Shown: positions 28,398-37,531 of the stretch, piece after piece
Position numbering within the stretch: the first letter of the stretch is position 1
How the letters are laid out: every line of letters begins with the position of its first letter
NCBI GenBank assembly: GCA_964481705.1
Contig: CAYZUC010000002.1
Coordinates: 1 to 64,000, forward strand
Origin: CAYZUC01 sp964481705
GTDB taxonomy: Bacteria > Bacillota > Clostridia > Lachnospirales > Lachnospiraceae
Length of the DNA: 64,000 nucleotides
Direction: 5' to 3'
The notes under the pieces: model-generated
The model's database searches: none
What the model was told of the DNA's origin: nothing
What the model saw: the letters and a program-made list of their open reading frames with translations, nothing else
Position numbers and translations under genes: made by a program

Positions 28398-28410
28398 ATG
28401 TTACTCACTC

Positions 28411-29229
28411 TCATATGCCCTTCTCATGCAGAAAATCCCTCAGCAGATTCAAACACACCTTTTTTCGGTATTCCGATGAAACTCTTCCCTTAATTGGATG
28501 AATTGCCTGATCGTATGCAGTAAGAAAATCCTCTTTGATTGCTTTCGCCTCTGCAAGACTTTTTCCTTCCAGCATTTTCTCCAGTTCTCTATGACGACAT
28601 ACCACGTCCTCAATAGAACCAAACGCTACTGCAAAATGCTTGATAAGGTTACCGTCCATCTCAATAATTCCTGCAAAAGATACACGAGATATTGCCAGAG
28701 CCTTCCGAGCACCGACCTTTTGATAACCGTAATTACCCATCCCTTCCTTTGGAAAAAGAATCTCTACAATAAGTTCATTATCCGCCAGATCCAATTGCTT
28801 TCTTCCCTTGTAGAAATCCTTAATATCAACGATACGTGTTCCCTTTACTGATGCAAGAACCAGCTTGGCATCAGCTACAAATTCGATTAGTACCGTATCT
28901 GCCTTAGCCGAGCCGTTTCCAATATTTCCCCCCATGGTTCCTACATTACGGATAGCAGGCGCCGCAATTCCAGATACGGCTTCCTTTAAAAGCTGCGGTA
29001 CCAGATCAGATTCCAGAACCTCGGTAAAGGTACAGGAAGCACCTATTCTGATATAGGTATCATCTTGTACAATTTTTCTCATCTCCGGCACTCGAAACAA
29101 AAATAAGTAGGATGCATCCTCTTTGGGACGAATCATGAGATCGGTTCCCCCACCATAAGGAATCAGCTTTTCCTCCTGGTATTTTTCCAAGGCTTCCGCA
29201 AGGGAAGTCGCAACAAATCCATTTACCAT
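28411..29229 (-). CDS. Molybdenum hydroxylase FAD-binding subunit
   Basis: The 272-residue flavoprotein subunit is of the XdhB/CoxM type. FAD contacts are visible in IPYGGGTDLMI (about residue 22) and GTMGGNIGNGSAKADT. A C-terminal CO-dehydrogenase-flavoprotein-like domain ends in EYRKKVCLNLLRDF. It transfers electrons from the 2Fe-2S subunit to an acceptor. It overlaps the 2Fe-2S gene by seven bases, and GAGGAGGG precedes the ATG. The family includes xanthine, nicotinate and purine hydroxylases; the neighbours favour a purine. Confidence 0.9.
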   Translation of the reverse strand: MVNGFVATSLAEALEKYQEEKLIPYGGGTDLMIRPKEDASYLFLFRVPEMRKIVQDDTYIRIGASCTFTEVLESDLVPQLLKEAVSGIAAPAIRNVGTMGGNIGNGSAKADTVLIEFVADAKLVLASVKGTRIVDIKDFYKGRKQLDLADNELIVEILFPKEGMGNYGYQKVGARKALAISRVSFAGIIEMDGNLIKHFAVAFGSIEDVVCRHRELEKMLEGKSLAEAKAIKEDFLTAYDQAIHPIKGRVSSEYRKKVCLNLLRDFLHEKGI

Positions 29230-29696
29230 AATCCGCTTCCCTCCTCTGCTGCAATCCCAATCGCTTTTACAATAGCATTATAGCCCGTGCATCGGCATAG
29301 GTTTCCGGAGATTCCCACCCGAATATCTTCCTCCGTTGGATGGGGAATCTTGGACAGCAATGCCTCTGTCGCCAGTACCATTCCCGGAATACAATAGCCA
29401 CACTGTACGGCTGATACTGCAGCATAAGCCTTGTCAATAACCTGAAAACGTTGTGTTTCACGAAATCCCTCGATTGTAACAATCGAGCATCCTTCGCAGC
29501 GTCCCATTGCAATCATACAGGAATTGACGAGTTTTCCGTCCATCAGAACCGAACACGAACCACATTCTCCTTCCTTGCAGCCACATTTTACACCGGTCAA
29601 TTGAAAAGTGCTCCGAAGGACATCAAGAAGACGATCGGTTGCCTTTCCTTCATAGATTACCTGTTTATTATTTAGTATAAAGGTGATTCCTGCCAT
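29223..29696 (-). CDS. Molybdenum hydroxylase 2Fe-2S subunit
   Basis: The 157-residue iron-sulfur subunit has a plant-type 2Fe-2S motif (CGCKEGECGSCSVLMDG) and the C-terminal helical 2Fe-2S motif (CGYCIPGMV and CRCTGYNAI). Length and motif order match XdhC/CoxS subunits. It lies between the Mo subunit (four bases upstream) and the FAD subunit (overlapping), forming a classic three-subunit hydroxylase with them. Confidence 0.93.
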   Translation of the reverse strand: MAGITFILNNKQVIYEGKATDRLLDVLRSTFQLTGVKCGCKEGECGSCSVLMDGKLVNSCMIAMGRCEGCSIVTIEGFRETQRFQVIDKAYAAVSAVQCGYCIPGMVLATEALLSKIPHPTEEDIRVGISGNLCRCTGYNAIVKAIGIAAEEGSGLW

Positions 29697-29700
29697 CGTC

Positions 29701-31821
29701 TCACTCCTCCCCTAAGATTTCTATCGTATCTTCTGCTGTAAATGGAATATGATTTACCTTTTTTCCATTGTGCAGTGCCTGTTCTACTGCCTGCGTATAT
29801 GCCGCTGCTACCGCATCCAATGGAAGCTCTCCTGCTCCCTTGGCACCATAGGGTCCAAACGGGTATTTCTCTACGTGAAGCTGAATCTGCATATTGGGTA
29901 CATCCATCGCAGTTGGAATAATATAATCCGCAAAAGAATTGTTGCGAATCCTGCCCTTATCGTCATAGGTCATGTACTCGGTAGATGCATAACCGATTCC
30001 CTGTAGGAATCCACCTTCCATCTGCCCCAGAACAATATTGTAATCGATAGGTGTTCCTACATCAAAATCTCCATATGCACCAAGAATCTTGGAGCTTCCT
30101 GTATAAGTATCCAATTCTACCTCTACCGCATTAACGCCCCAGGAATAGGTCGGATAGGCATCTCCTTTAAACTCTTCCAGACTGAAAGGAATCATAAAAT
30201 CCGGCTGTACATAATTCTCTTCCACCCATTGTTCCTCGCCCTCTTTCCATTCCTCTCGTAGCTTAATTGCGGCACGTCTCATCAATTCTCCTACTGTCAT
30301 CAGGCTTCGTGAGGCCACTGTCGGTCCGGAATCCGGAACCAAATCCGTATCCGGATAATTATAGCTGACACGTTCAATCGGTATATTCAGCTCATTTGCT
30401 ACAATCTTAGATAATGTTGTACGAAGTCCCTGTCCGATATCAGAATTCGAGCCCAACGCCACCACCGAACCATCCGGAAGCTTATGCAGCTTTGCTACTG
30501 CCTTAATCATGTCTCTTTCTGCAGAGCCGGTAAATCCTGCTCCATGAAAATGCATGGAAATACCAATACCCTTGCGATAACGACCGGTTTGTTCTTTTTC
30601 ATATTCTGCATATTTTTTTCTAAAATCACAAGCTGCATCTACTTCGTCAATCATGGCCTGTAACGGTACTGGAAAGTGATATTTTCCGGATGTAGAGGTG
30701 AGGTCACCCTGCTTTACCAGCTGAGACTCCTTGAATTCCAGTGGATTCACGCCCAGATGTGCTGCCACATGATTCATCATGGTCTCCACGGAGAACAGGG
30801 TCTGTGGTGCACCAAATCCGCGATAGGCTCCACATGGTGTTGTGTTTGTCTTTACTGCATTTCCGACCACATGAAGATTTGGAATATGATAAACACCATT
30901 GGCACAGATAATTCCTCTTTGCAGTACCACCGCAGAGAGTGTCGTATATGCACCTGCGTTAAACTTAATATTCGCATCCAGCGCTGTTACTTTCCCATCT
31001 TTGACTGCCACCTTATATCTATTTAGAGATGGATGACGTTTGGAGGTAAATTCCAGGTCTTCTCTTCTTCCAAACACACATCGAACCGATTTTCCTGTCT
31101 TTTTCGCTGCAACTGCAACCTGGCAGCCAAGAATAGAGGGGAATGCCTCTTTTCCACCAAAACCACCTCCCGTCGCATCCTGGGCGATTCTGACCTTGTC
31201 CGGTCCCAGTCCCATAGCACGCATCACTGCTCCTTTTACATAATAGGGGCACTGCATGGAACCATGGACATAAACCTTACCATTGTCCATCAGTTCGGCA
31301 ATCATGGACTGTGTCTCGAGATAGGTCTGATCCTGATATCCGGTTTCAAATTCCTCTTCATAAATGTTATCCGCTTCTGCAAACGCTTTTTCCATATCAC
31401 CACGGCCATACTCATAATGGAAGAAGGCCTCCGATGCTGTCCGCAGATTGAGCACCGGCTCCAATTCCTCATATTCAATCTGAACCTTAGCCAACAGCTG
31501 ACTGACCTGCTCCTCGTCTGGTCCGCAGAGCATACCAATCGGCTCCCCAATATACTGCACTTCCTCATTCGCATAGACCGGAGTATCGTCCTTTACGATA
31601 TTGACTCTATTATCTCCGGGCACATCTTCACGATTCACATAGTAATAGCCTTCCGGCAAATCCGGAATCGCAACCCTTCGAAGCTTTGCTCTTGCCTTTG
31701 TGGAACGTACTAATTTCCCACACAAAAAATCTTCCGCAGGATAATCACATACATAATTTGCATCACCGGTAATCTTCGATTTGTGGTCCTTTTTTACAGC
31801 CGAAGTACTGATTTTATCCAT
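29701..31821 (-). CDS. Molybdenum hydroxylase molybdopterin-binding subunit
   Basis: The 706-residue catalytic subunit of the xanthine-dehydrogenase family has an aldehyde-oxidase-type N-terminal domain (KITGDANYVCDYP). It then shows the Mo-site motifs GGGFGGKEAF, GAYRGFGAPQ and GSNSDIGQGL, and the catalytic Glu in GAKGAGELPLD near the C-terminus. ATG 31821 with AGAGGTG upstream is preferred over a GTG three codons earlier. It follows the fused hydroxylase gene by 58 bases and begins the three-subunit set. The substrate is probably xanthine, hypoxanthine or another purine; residues alone cannot decide. Confidence 0.9.
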   Translation of the reverse strand: MDKISTSAVKKDHKSKITGDANYVCDYPAEDFLCGKLVRSTKARAKLRRVAIPDLPEGYYYVNREDVPGDNRVNIVKDDTPVYANEEVQYIGEPIGMLCGPDEEQVSQLLAKVQIEYEELEPVLNLRTASEAFFHYEYGRGDMEKAFAEADNIYEEEFETGYQDQTYLETQSMIAELMDNGKVYVHGSMQCPYYVKGAVMRAMGLGPDKVRIAQDATGGGFGGKEAFPSILGCQVAVAAKKTGKSVRCVFGRREDLEFTSKRHPSLNRYKVAVKDGKVTALDANIKFNAGAYTTLSAVVLQRGIICANGVYHIPNLHVVGNAVKTNTTPCGAYRGFGAPQTLFSVETMMNHVAAHLGVNPLEFKESQLVKQGDLTSTSGKYHFPVPLQAMIDEVDAACDFRKKYAEYEKEQTGRYRKGIGISMHFHGAGFTGSAERDMIKAVAKLHKLPDGSVVALGSNSDIGQGLRTTLSKIVANELNIPIERVSYNYPDTDLVPDSGPTVASRSLMTVGELMRRAAIKLREEWKEGEEQWVEENYVQPDFMIPFSLEEFKGDAYPTYSWGVNAVEVELDTYTGSSKILGAYGDFDVGTPIDYNIVLGQMEGGFLQGIGYASTEYMTYDDKGRIRNNSFADYIIPTAMDVPNMQIQLHVEKYPFGPYGAKGAGELPLDAVAAAYTQAVEQALHNGKKVNHIPFTAEDTIEILGEE

Positions 31822-31879
31822 TCCATTCACCTCTCTATTGCTTATCGTTCGGAACTCTTTTAAACAATCCTGTATTTAC

Positions 31880-34441
31880 TTATATCTGCTTTTTATAAAA
31901 TGTATTCTGAAGTGGCATGGATGTTCGTAAGACACCATCCATTCGGTAATAAGCATGTGCACAAGCAGCGCCTGTCGGTATCATGCAGAGTTCTCCACAC
32001 CCCTTTGCTCCAAAAGCGAGCGGGATCTTTCCTGGTCCTTGAACGAGCCGAACCTCGAGCTCCGGCACATCGGTGGCACGTAAAAGTCCCAAGGTGCCCA
32101 GCTTAGATTTACAATATCCGTCCACACATTTAAAATCCTCCGTCATGGCATAGCCTAATCCCATAACCATTCCACCTTCGATCTGACCCTCCAGAGACTG
32201 GATATTGACCGGTGTTCCTACATCATATGCGGAAACAATCTTCTCAATTTTACCGTTTGTATCCGGAAGTACGACCTGTACGCCATAGCTGTAGCTCACA
32301 TGACGAACCGGAAACTCCTTCGTGGAGCTTAATCCATCGGTCATCGGATCATACTCTCCGAAATAATCTTTGCCCTCCAGTTCCTGTAATGTCTTTCCGG
32401 TATCCAGATCTGCTTTTAGCTGTGCAGCTGCAATTCGTGTCGCTTCTCCGGTCAGTACCGTTTGACGGGATGCGGTGCTGGTTCCCGCATCCGGCGTTAT
32501 CCTGGTATCCGGATCTTCGTGTATTACAAGCTTCGGAGAAATTCCTGTCTCATGACAAAGAATCGTCTGACAAACAATTGCTATCCCTTGACCCATACAG
32601 GCGGCAGAGGTCAGGACATGTACTTTTCCGTCCTGAATCAACAGCTTACATCTGCCACTGTCAATGATACCAACTCCCTTTCCACTGTTCTTCCAACCCA
32701 AAGCAATTCCTGCATAGGGATTTGATTCGTAGACGTCCTTGACTGCCATAAGACACTCTAATGCTCCCGTACTCTCATCTGCTATCTGTCCATTTGGAAG
32801 TGTCTGTCCCGGACGTATGACATTGCGATGTCGGATCTCCCATGGTGAGATTCCTACCTTTTCTGCAAGGAGATTGAGATTTTGCTCCATGGCGAAATTA
32901 CTCTGAGCCGCTCCAAATCCTCGAAAAGCACCCGCTACCATATTATTCGTATAGACGGAAAGTCCAAGAATATCTACATTCTGATAGTTATATGGTCCTG
33001 CAGCATGGGTACAGGCACGATCCAAAACCGGACCTCCAAGAGAGGCATACGCACCTGTGTCGGCGATAATCACTGCTTTCATTGCTGTCAATATACCATT
33101 TTCGTCACAGGCAGTTGTAAATTCCATGTCCATTGGATGACGTTTTGTATGATAAGCCAGACTCTCTTGTCTCGTAAATTTCACTTTGACCGGTTTGCCT
33201 GTATACCATGCCATCAAAGCAGCATGGTGCTGTACGCTCATATCCTCTTTCCCACCAAATCCGCCACCGACTAACATGGAGTGACTATGTACCTTCTCCA
33301 ATGGGATATTCAGCATCTCAGCTACTTCTCTTTGTTCATCGTATACAGACTGTGAGCCTGTGTAGAGCAGGATTCCACCCTCTCCATCCGGGAGAGCCAC
33401 TGCACATTCCGGTTCCATAAATGCATGCTCTTGAAAAGGGGTATGGTATTTTCTTGTTACCACATATTTTGCTTCTGCAAGTGCTCCTTTTACATCTCCA
33501 CGAACCAAGGAAGATTTACTCATGATATTTCCATCTTCATGAATCAATGGCGCATCCGGTTTCAATGCATCCTGTGGAGAAGTAACAGGAGTCAGCTCCG
33601 TGTAATCAATCTCTACCAGGTCTACTACCTCCTGCAGGGTTTCCTTGTGACCGGTAGCTACCAGTGCCAAACAATCCCCAACATATCTTGTCGTTCCGCC
33701 CTCGGGAATCATGACATCCCAGTCCTTCTTCATATGTCCCGTAATATTATTAGGAACATCCTTCGCCAATAGAATTTTTACACAGTCCGGATGCGCTAAC
33801 GCCTTGGAAATGTCAATTCTATTAATTACAGCTCTTGGATACTTCGACCGAACTCCCTTTGCATACAGCATCTCCGGAAATACAAGATCATCCGTATACT
33901 TTCCTGTCCCGTTCACCTTTTTTGCCGCGTCCGGGCGTCCAAATCTCTGATTCATATGTAATTCCTCGGATTGTGCTGGAATTTCCGTTCCTTCACGAAA
34001 AAAGGCAGCCGCCATCAAGATTGCTTCCTCTATCTTTTTATATCCGGTGCATCTGCAGATATTGCCACGAATAGCTTTCTTAACATCTTCTATGGTTGGG
34101 TCGGGATTACTGTCAATCAGTCCCTTAGCACATATCACCATTCCCGGTATACAAAAGCCACACTGTACAGCTCCGGCTGCTGCAAAGCAGTATTCGTAAA
34201 CTGCTCTTTCCTTCTCATCGAAGCCTTCTACGGTTACAATCTCCTTTCCCTCCAGCTTGGAGACTCTCTGTACACATGCTTTTGTTGCCCTGCCGTCGAT
34301 CAAAACCGTACAGGTACCACAGGCTCCTTCACTGCAGCCATCCTTTGCAGAAGTAATCTGCAAATCATCTCGTAATAAGGATAAAAGAGTTTTATCTTCC
34401 GTTACTGAAATACGTTCTCCGTTTATTGTTAACTCATACAT
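31880..34441 (-). CDS. xdhD: Fused 2Fe-2S/Mo xanthine dehydrogenase-type enzyme (XdhD-like)
   Basis: The 853-residue protein fuses a two-cluster 2Fe-2S domain (CSEGACGTCTVLIDG, CGFCIPGMVI and CRCTGYKKI) to a molybdopterin catalytic domain. The latter has GGGFGGKED, GAFRGFGAAQ and GAKGCGELCMIP with the catalytic Glu. It lacks an FAD domain. The layout matches XdhD of E. coli and the proposed selenium-dependent xanthine dehydrogenases (labile, non-encoded Se), which co-occur with ygfK and ssnA. GGGAG precedes the ATG and it has its own promoter. It is the first enzyme gene of the long purine/molybdoenzyme run. Confidence 0.9.
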   Translation of the reverse strand: MYELTINGERISVTEDKTLLSLLRDDLQITSAKDGCSEGACGTCTVLIDGRATKACVQRVSKLEGKEIVTVEGFDEKERAVYEYCFAAAGAVQCGFCIPGMVICAKGLIDSNPDPTIEDVKKAIRGNICRCTGYKKIEEAILMAAAFFREGTEIPAQSEELHMNQRFGRPDAAKKVNGTGKYTDDLVFPEMLYAKGVRSKYPRAVINRIDISKALAHPDCVKILLAKDVPNNITGHMKKDWDVMIPEGGTTRYVGDCLALVATGHKETLQEVVDLVEIDYTELTPVTSPQDALKPDAPLIHEDGNIMSKSSLVRGDVKGALAEAKYVVTRKYHTPFQEHAFMEPECAVALPDGEGGILLYTGSQSVYDEQREVAEMLNIPLEKVHSHSMLVGGGFGGKEDMSVQHHAALMAWYTGKPVKVKFTRQESLAYHTKRHPMDMEFTTACDENGILTAMKAVIIADTGAYASLGGPVLDRACTHAAGPYNYQNVDILGLSVYTNNMVAGAFRGFGAAQSNFAMEQNLNLLAEKVGISPWEIRHRNVIRPGQTLPNGQIADESTGALECLMAVKDVYESNPYAGIALGWKNSGKGVGIIDSGRCKLLIQDGKVHVLTSAACMGQGIAIVCQTILCHETGISPKLVIHEDPDTRITPDAGTSTASRQTVLTGEATRIAAAQLKADLDTGKTLQELEGKDYFGEYDPMTDGLSSTKEFPVRHVSYSYGVQVVLPDTNGKIEKIVSAYDVGTPVNIQSLEGQIEGGMVMGLGYAMTEDFKCVDGYCKSKLGTLGLLRATDVPELEVRLVQGPGKIPLAFGAKGCGELCMIPTGAACAHAYYRMDGVLRTSMPLQNTFYKKQI

Positions 34442-34528
34442 CGATTGGATTCTCCCTTCCTGCTAATGCAACAATGATCGAAATTGAGTTTTAGAAAATA
34501 TGCATAATTCGTCTGTCTATTTAGAATT

Positions 34529-34558
34529 ATTTTATCATCAAAATACACAATATGTAAA
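34529..34558 (-). promoter_or_regulatory. Promoter for the xdhD-to-fdhF run
   Basis: On the minus strand, TTTACA (34558-34553) and TAAAAT (34534-34529) are 18 bases apart, 88 bases before the xdhD ATG. It separates modC from the hydroxylase genes. No Moco riboswitch fits in the short remaining leader. Confidence 0.6.
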
Positions 34559-34634
34559 GGAGAGACTAAATTAATTGACAGGATTCAAAAAGATGTGAAA
34601 AAGATAAAACAAGAACAACAGAATCTAAGATATC

Positions 34635-35702
34635 TTATCGTAAAAATAAAACTTCATCCGGATTCATCTGAAGATAGTCTGGTACCCCCTTTTCATCAAG
34701 TTCACTCCATCTGCTCTTCTGGAGAAACCAACATATTTCAGCTCCATTCTTACCCGCAAGAAAATACTTTCTTTCAAACGGCAATTCTGACATGCTTTTC
34801 AGTTGAAAGGAAATACAATTCTTCTGTTCTTCACCCCAGATAGGTACAAATTCATGAGCGCGATAGCCAATAGCAGTCGCATCATTCGGTATGTCCTTTT
34901 TGTTGTTTTGGTTTACATAAATCGTGCAATCCCAATCCGGAATCTGAAAATGTGTAGAATCTATTACTGTAATCTGCGCAATATTCTTACATCCGGTAAG
35001 CTTTGCTACCGATTTTAATTCTGGATTTGCAAAGACCTCCCTTGTTTTTCCGTGGCAGATCATCTTGCCCTCTTCCATAATTAGAAGCTCTTCACAGAAT
35101 CGATAGATTTCATCACGATTATGCGATACAAGGAGGACGGTTCCATCATAATCCTCAAGCATTTCCAGCATTTCCTGCTGTAATTGATCACTCAGATAGG
35201 CATCCAGTGCCGAGAATGGTTCATCCAGAAGAATAACATCCGGCTGATAAGCCATAATTCTGGCCAATGCCGTACGCTGTTGTTGTCCTCCTGACAATTC
35301 CGCAGGAAGTCTCTTTTCCAGACCCTGAAGCCGGAATTTCCGAATCATATCGGCAGTACGTTCCTCGTTTTCCTTTTTTTTGCCACGAAGACCAATCCGT
35401 ATGTTTTGCTCCACCGTCATGGAAGGAAAAAGCGCATAGTTTTGAAACAGATAACCGATGTTTCGTTTCTGAGGTTTCTGATTGACTTTTGTAGGTGAAT
35501 CCTTTCGAGAATCATACAGAATTCTATCGTCCACACAAACAAAGCCCTCATCCACCTGCCAAACACCGGCAATGCTTCTCAGGGTCATGCTCTTTCCACA
35601 ACCGGATGCACCAAGGATACCAATCCTGCGGCTCTCACTTTGAAAGGACACCTGAAGCTTGAAATGATCCAATTGTTTTTCCAAATTAACCTTTATTGAC
35701 AT
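34635..35702 (-). CDS. modC: Molybdate ABC transporter ATPase
   Basis: The 355-residue ATPase powers molybdate import. Walker A is GASGCGKS (31-38), the signature is LSGGQQQR, Walker B is VILLDEP, and the H-loop is in LLVSHNRDE. A C-terminal extension of about 130 residues resembles the TOBE/MOP-type regulatory domain of ModC. It is the third gene of modA-modB-modC, with GGGGAAAG before the ATG. Importing molybdate (or tungstate) fits the surrounding molybdoenzymes. Confidence 0.92.
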   Translation of the reverse strand: MSIKVNLEKQLDHFKLQVSFQSESRRIGILGASGCGKSMTLRSIAGVWQVDEGFVCVDDRILYDSRKDSPTKVNQKPQKRNIGYLFQNYALFPSMTVEQNIRIGLRGKKKENEERTADMIRKFRLQGLEKRLPAELSGGQQQRTALARIMAYQPDVILLDEPFSALDAYLSDQLQQEMLEMLEDYDGTVLLVSHNRDEIYRFCEELLIMEEGKMICHGKTREVFANPELKSVAKLTGCKNIAQITVIDSTHFQIPDWDCTIYVNQNNKKDIPNDATAIGYRAHEFVPIWGEEQKNCISFQLKSMSELPFERKYFLAGKNGAEICWFLQKSRWSELDEKGVPDYLQMNPDEVLFLR

Positions 35703-35734
35703 ATTCTTTCCCCATAATCATTTCTTGATTTGCA

Positions 35735-36439
35735 CTACCAGCGCTTTACATTCTTCATATGACGTCCGGCGATTAGATTCATAGCGACAATGATTGCTGC
35801 TGCGATACACAGAATAATCAAAACCCAGAAACCTGCAACTGCATAATTACCGTCTTGGATGACCATTGCTATCTTCTGAGAAATCGTACTTGTTTTCCCG
35901 GGAATATTTCCTGCCAGCATAGAGGTTGCGCCATATTCCCCCAAGGCGCGGGCAAATGTAAGAATCGTACCGGCTACGACCCCCGGTCCTGCTGCCGGGA
36001 TGACTACCTTCCAGAATATCGTAATCTCAGACATTCCCAGCGTTCTTGCAGCATAGATTAAATTCACGTCTATCTGTTCAAAAGCAGCTCTGGCATTTCG
36101 ATACATCAATGGAAAGGAAATCACAACAGCGGCTAAAATACATCCCAGCCAAGTCTGTACCACCTTTACATCAAAGCTCTCATACAGGAATCGTCCCATC
36201 GGTCGTCTGGTACTAAATAGCAAAAGGAGAAGGAATCCCGCTACTGTGGGTGGCAAAACCATAGGCAAGGTAAGGATGCCGTCCACAATCGCCTTCGTCT
36301 TCTTTCCCGCTTTTATCACCTTACGGGCTGCAAATAAGCCAAGAAAAAAGGAAAAGATAGTCGCTACAACTCCGGTTTTTATAGAAATCCATAAGGGACT
36401 CCAATCCAAAGATTTCACAAATTGCATAACATCAAACAT
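35735..36439 (-). CDS. modB: Molybdate ABC transporter permease
   Basis: The 234-residue inner-membrane permease has about five to six hydrophobic segments and the EAA loop (AARTLGMSEITIFWKVVIPAA) that docks on ModC. GEYGATSMLAGNIPGKT is characteristic of ModB. It lies between modA and modC, with AAGGGAT as ribosome site. Confidence 0.93.
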   Translation of the reverse strand: MFDVMQFVKSLDWSPLWISIKTGVVATIFSFFLGLFAARKVIKAGKKTKAIVDGILTLPMVLPPTVAGFLLLLLFSTRRPMGRFLYESFDVKVVQTWLGCILAAVVISFPLMYRNARAAFEQIDVNLIYAARTLGMSEITIFWKVVIPAAGPGVVAGTILTFARALGEYGATSMLAGNIPGKTSTISQKIAMVIQDGNYAVAGFWVLIILCIAAAIIVAMNLIAGRHMKNVKRW

Positions 36440-36521
36440 ACTAATCCCTTTCTGGCTAATACGCCGCAGGCTTTGGACGCAAGCATAAATTTGCCGTGTG
36501 AAAAGATTCTTTTCGTGCGAT

Positions 36522-37508
36522 TTAATCTGTCACATTCGTATCAAAATAGTAGGTATCAAATATCTCTTTTGCCTCGTCAGAAACCAGAAAATCAACAAAA
36601 TCCAAAGATGCCTTCTGCTGTAGTTCATCTGCTTCCGGATTGACAATCTGTGCTACCGGATAGATAACATCTCCTGATAAGCTATAGTCTACCATTTCCA
36701 GAATTTTAATTTTATCTTCAAAACCATACGTATCGGATTTATAAACAGTACCTACCTCATTGGCTCCTTCGCTGATTGCTGCTGTAACAGCACCAACATT
36801 TGCACACTCGTTAATTTCTACTCCTCCTAATGCCTCGGAAATCTGTTTCGTCGTAATCGTAGAAGAATCCTCTACCTTCTCAAGCATACCCGACGCTATC
36901 AGTGCTTTTCTGGTGTAATTTCCAACCGGGACACTTCCATCTGCCAAAGCTAAGCTTGCTGCATCGCCCAGATTAGAAAGGCCGGTAACTTTTGTCTTAC
37001 TGTCCGTCTGTGTAACAACACATACCTGATTATTTACCACATTATGTCTCGTTCCATCTACGACCAGCTTGTCCTCATTCTGAAGCTTATCCATTTGCTT
37101 CTGGGCAGCTGAAAAGAACACATCGCAGGCTGCACCCTCTTCGATTTGCGTCATGAGTGTTCCGGAGCTGTCGTAGCTGCCAGTCACTGTTACATTCGGC
37201 TGTGTCTCGTTGTATTTCTTAATCAACTCACCCATAACGGTATTCAAACTCTTGGCTGCAAAAACTGTAATCTCTGTTTTGTCCAGAACCTCAGCATCTG
37301 AGGTAAGCGTTTCCGTAGCTTCTTCAGAAGCAACCTCTGTCGCGTTTTCCTCTGTCACAGCCTCCTCTGTTGCAGCCACTGTTGTGTTTTCTGCTGCGGA
37401 AGCCGCCACTGTCACTTCCTCGACGTTTGTAGATGCACTGCTTCCACATCCCACGAGAGTGACTACCATCATGGTAGCCATAATACTTGTTAATAACTTT
37501 CTTCTCAT
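36522..37508 (-). CDS. modA: Molybdate-binding lipoprotein
   Basis: The 328-residue protein has a lipobox signal (VVTLVGC, lipid-modified Cys21) and an unusually long Glu/Thr/Ala-rich linker of about 50 residues. The oxyanion-binding ModA fold follows: VFAAKSLNTVMGELI, GSYDSSGTLMTQIEEG and CDVFFSAAQKQMD. Ser residues after the first and second beta strands are the expected molybdate ligands. It delivers molybdate or tungstate to ModBC. AGGAGAAATG precedes the start. Confidence 0.93.
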   Translation of the reverse strand: MRRKLLTSIMATMMVVTLVGCGSSASTNVEEVTVAASAAENTTVAATEEAVTEENATEVASEEATETLTSDAEVLDKTEITVFAAKSLNTVMGELIKKYNETQPNVTVTGSYDSSGTLMTQIEEGAACDVFFSAAQKQMDKLQNEDKLVVDGTRHNVVNNQVCVVTQTDSKTKVTGLSNLGDAASLALADGSVPVGNYTRKALIASGMLEKVEDSSTITTKQISEALGGVEINECANVGAVTAAISEGANEVGTVYKSDTYGFEDKIKILEMVDYSLSGDVIYPVAQIVNPEADELQQKASLDFVDFLVSDEAKEIFDTYYFDTNVTD

Positions 37509-37531
37509 TAATCATTTCTCCTTACTTGATT

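Noticed and set aside
31033..31713. 226-residue open frame antisense to the Mo hydroxylase subunit
   Set aside because: It is a shadow of the conserved catalytic gene; no ribosome site or known motif.
34442..34634. Moco riboswitch upstream of xdhD
   Set aside because: The promoter lies within this stretch, leaving a leader of about 80 bases with no conserved multi-stem structure that I could see.
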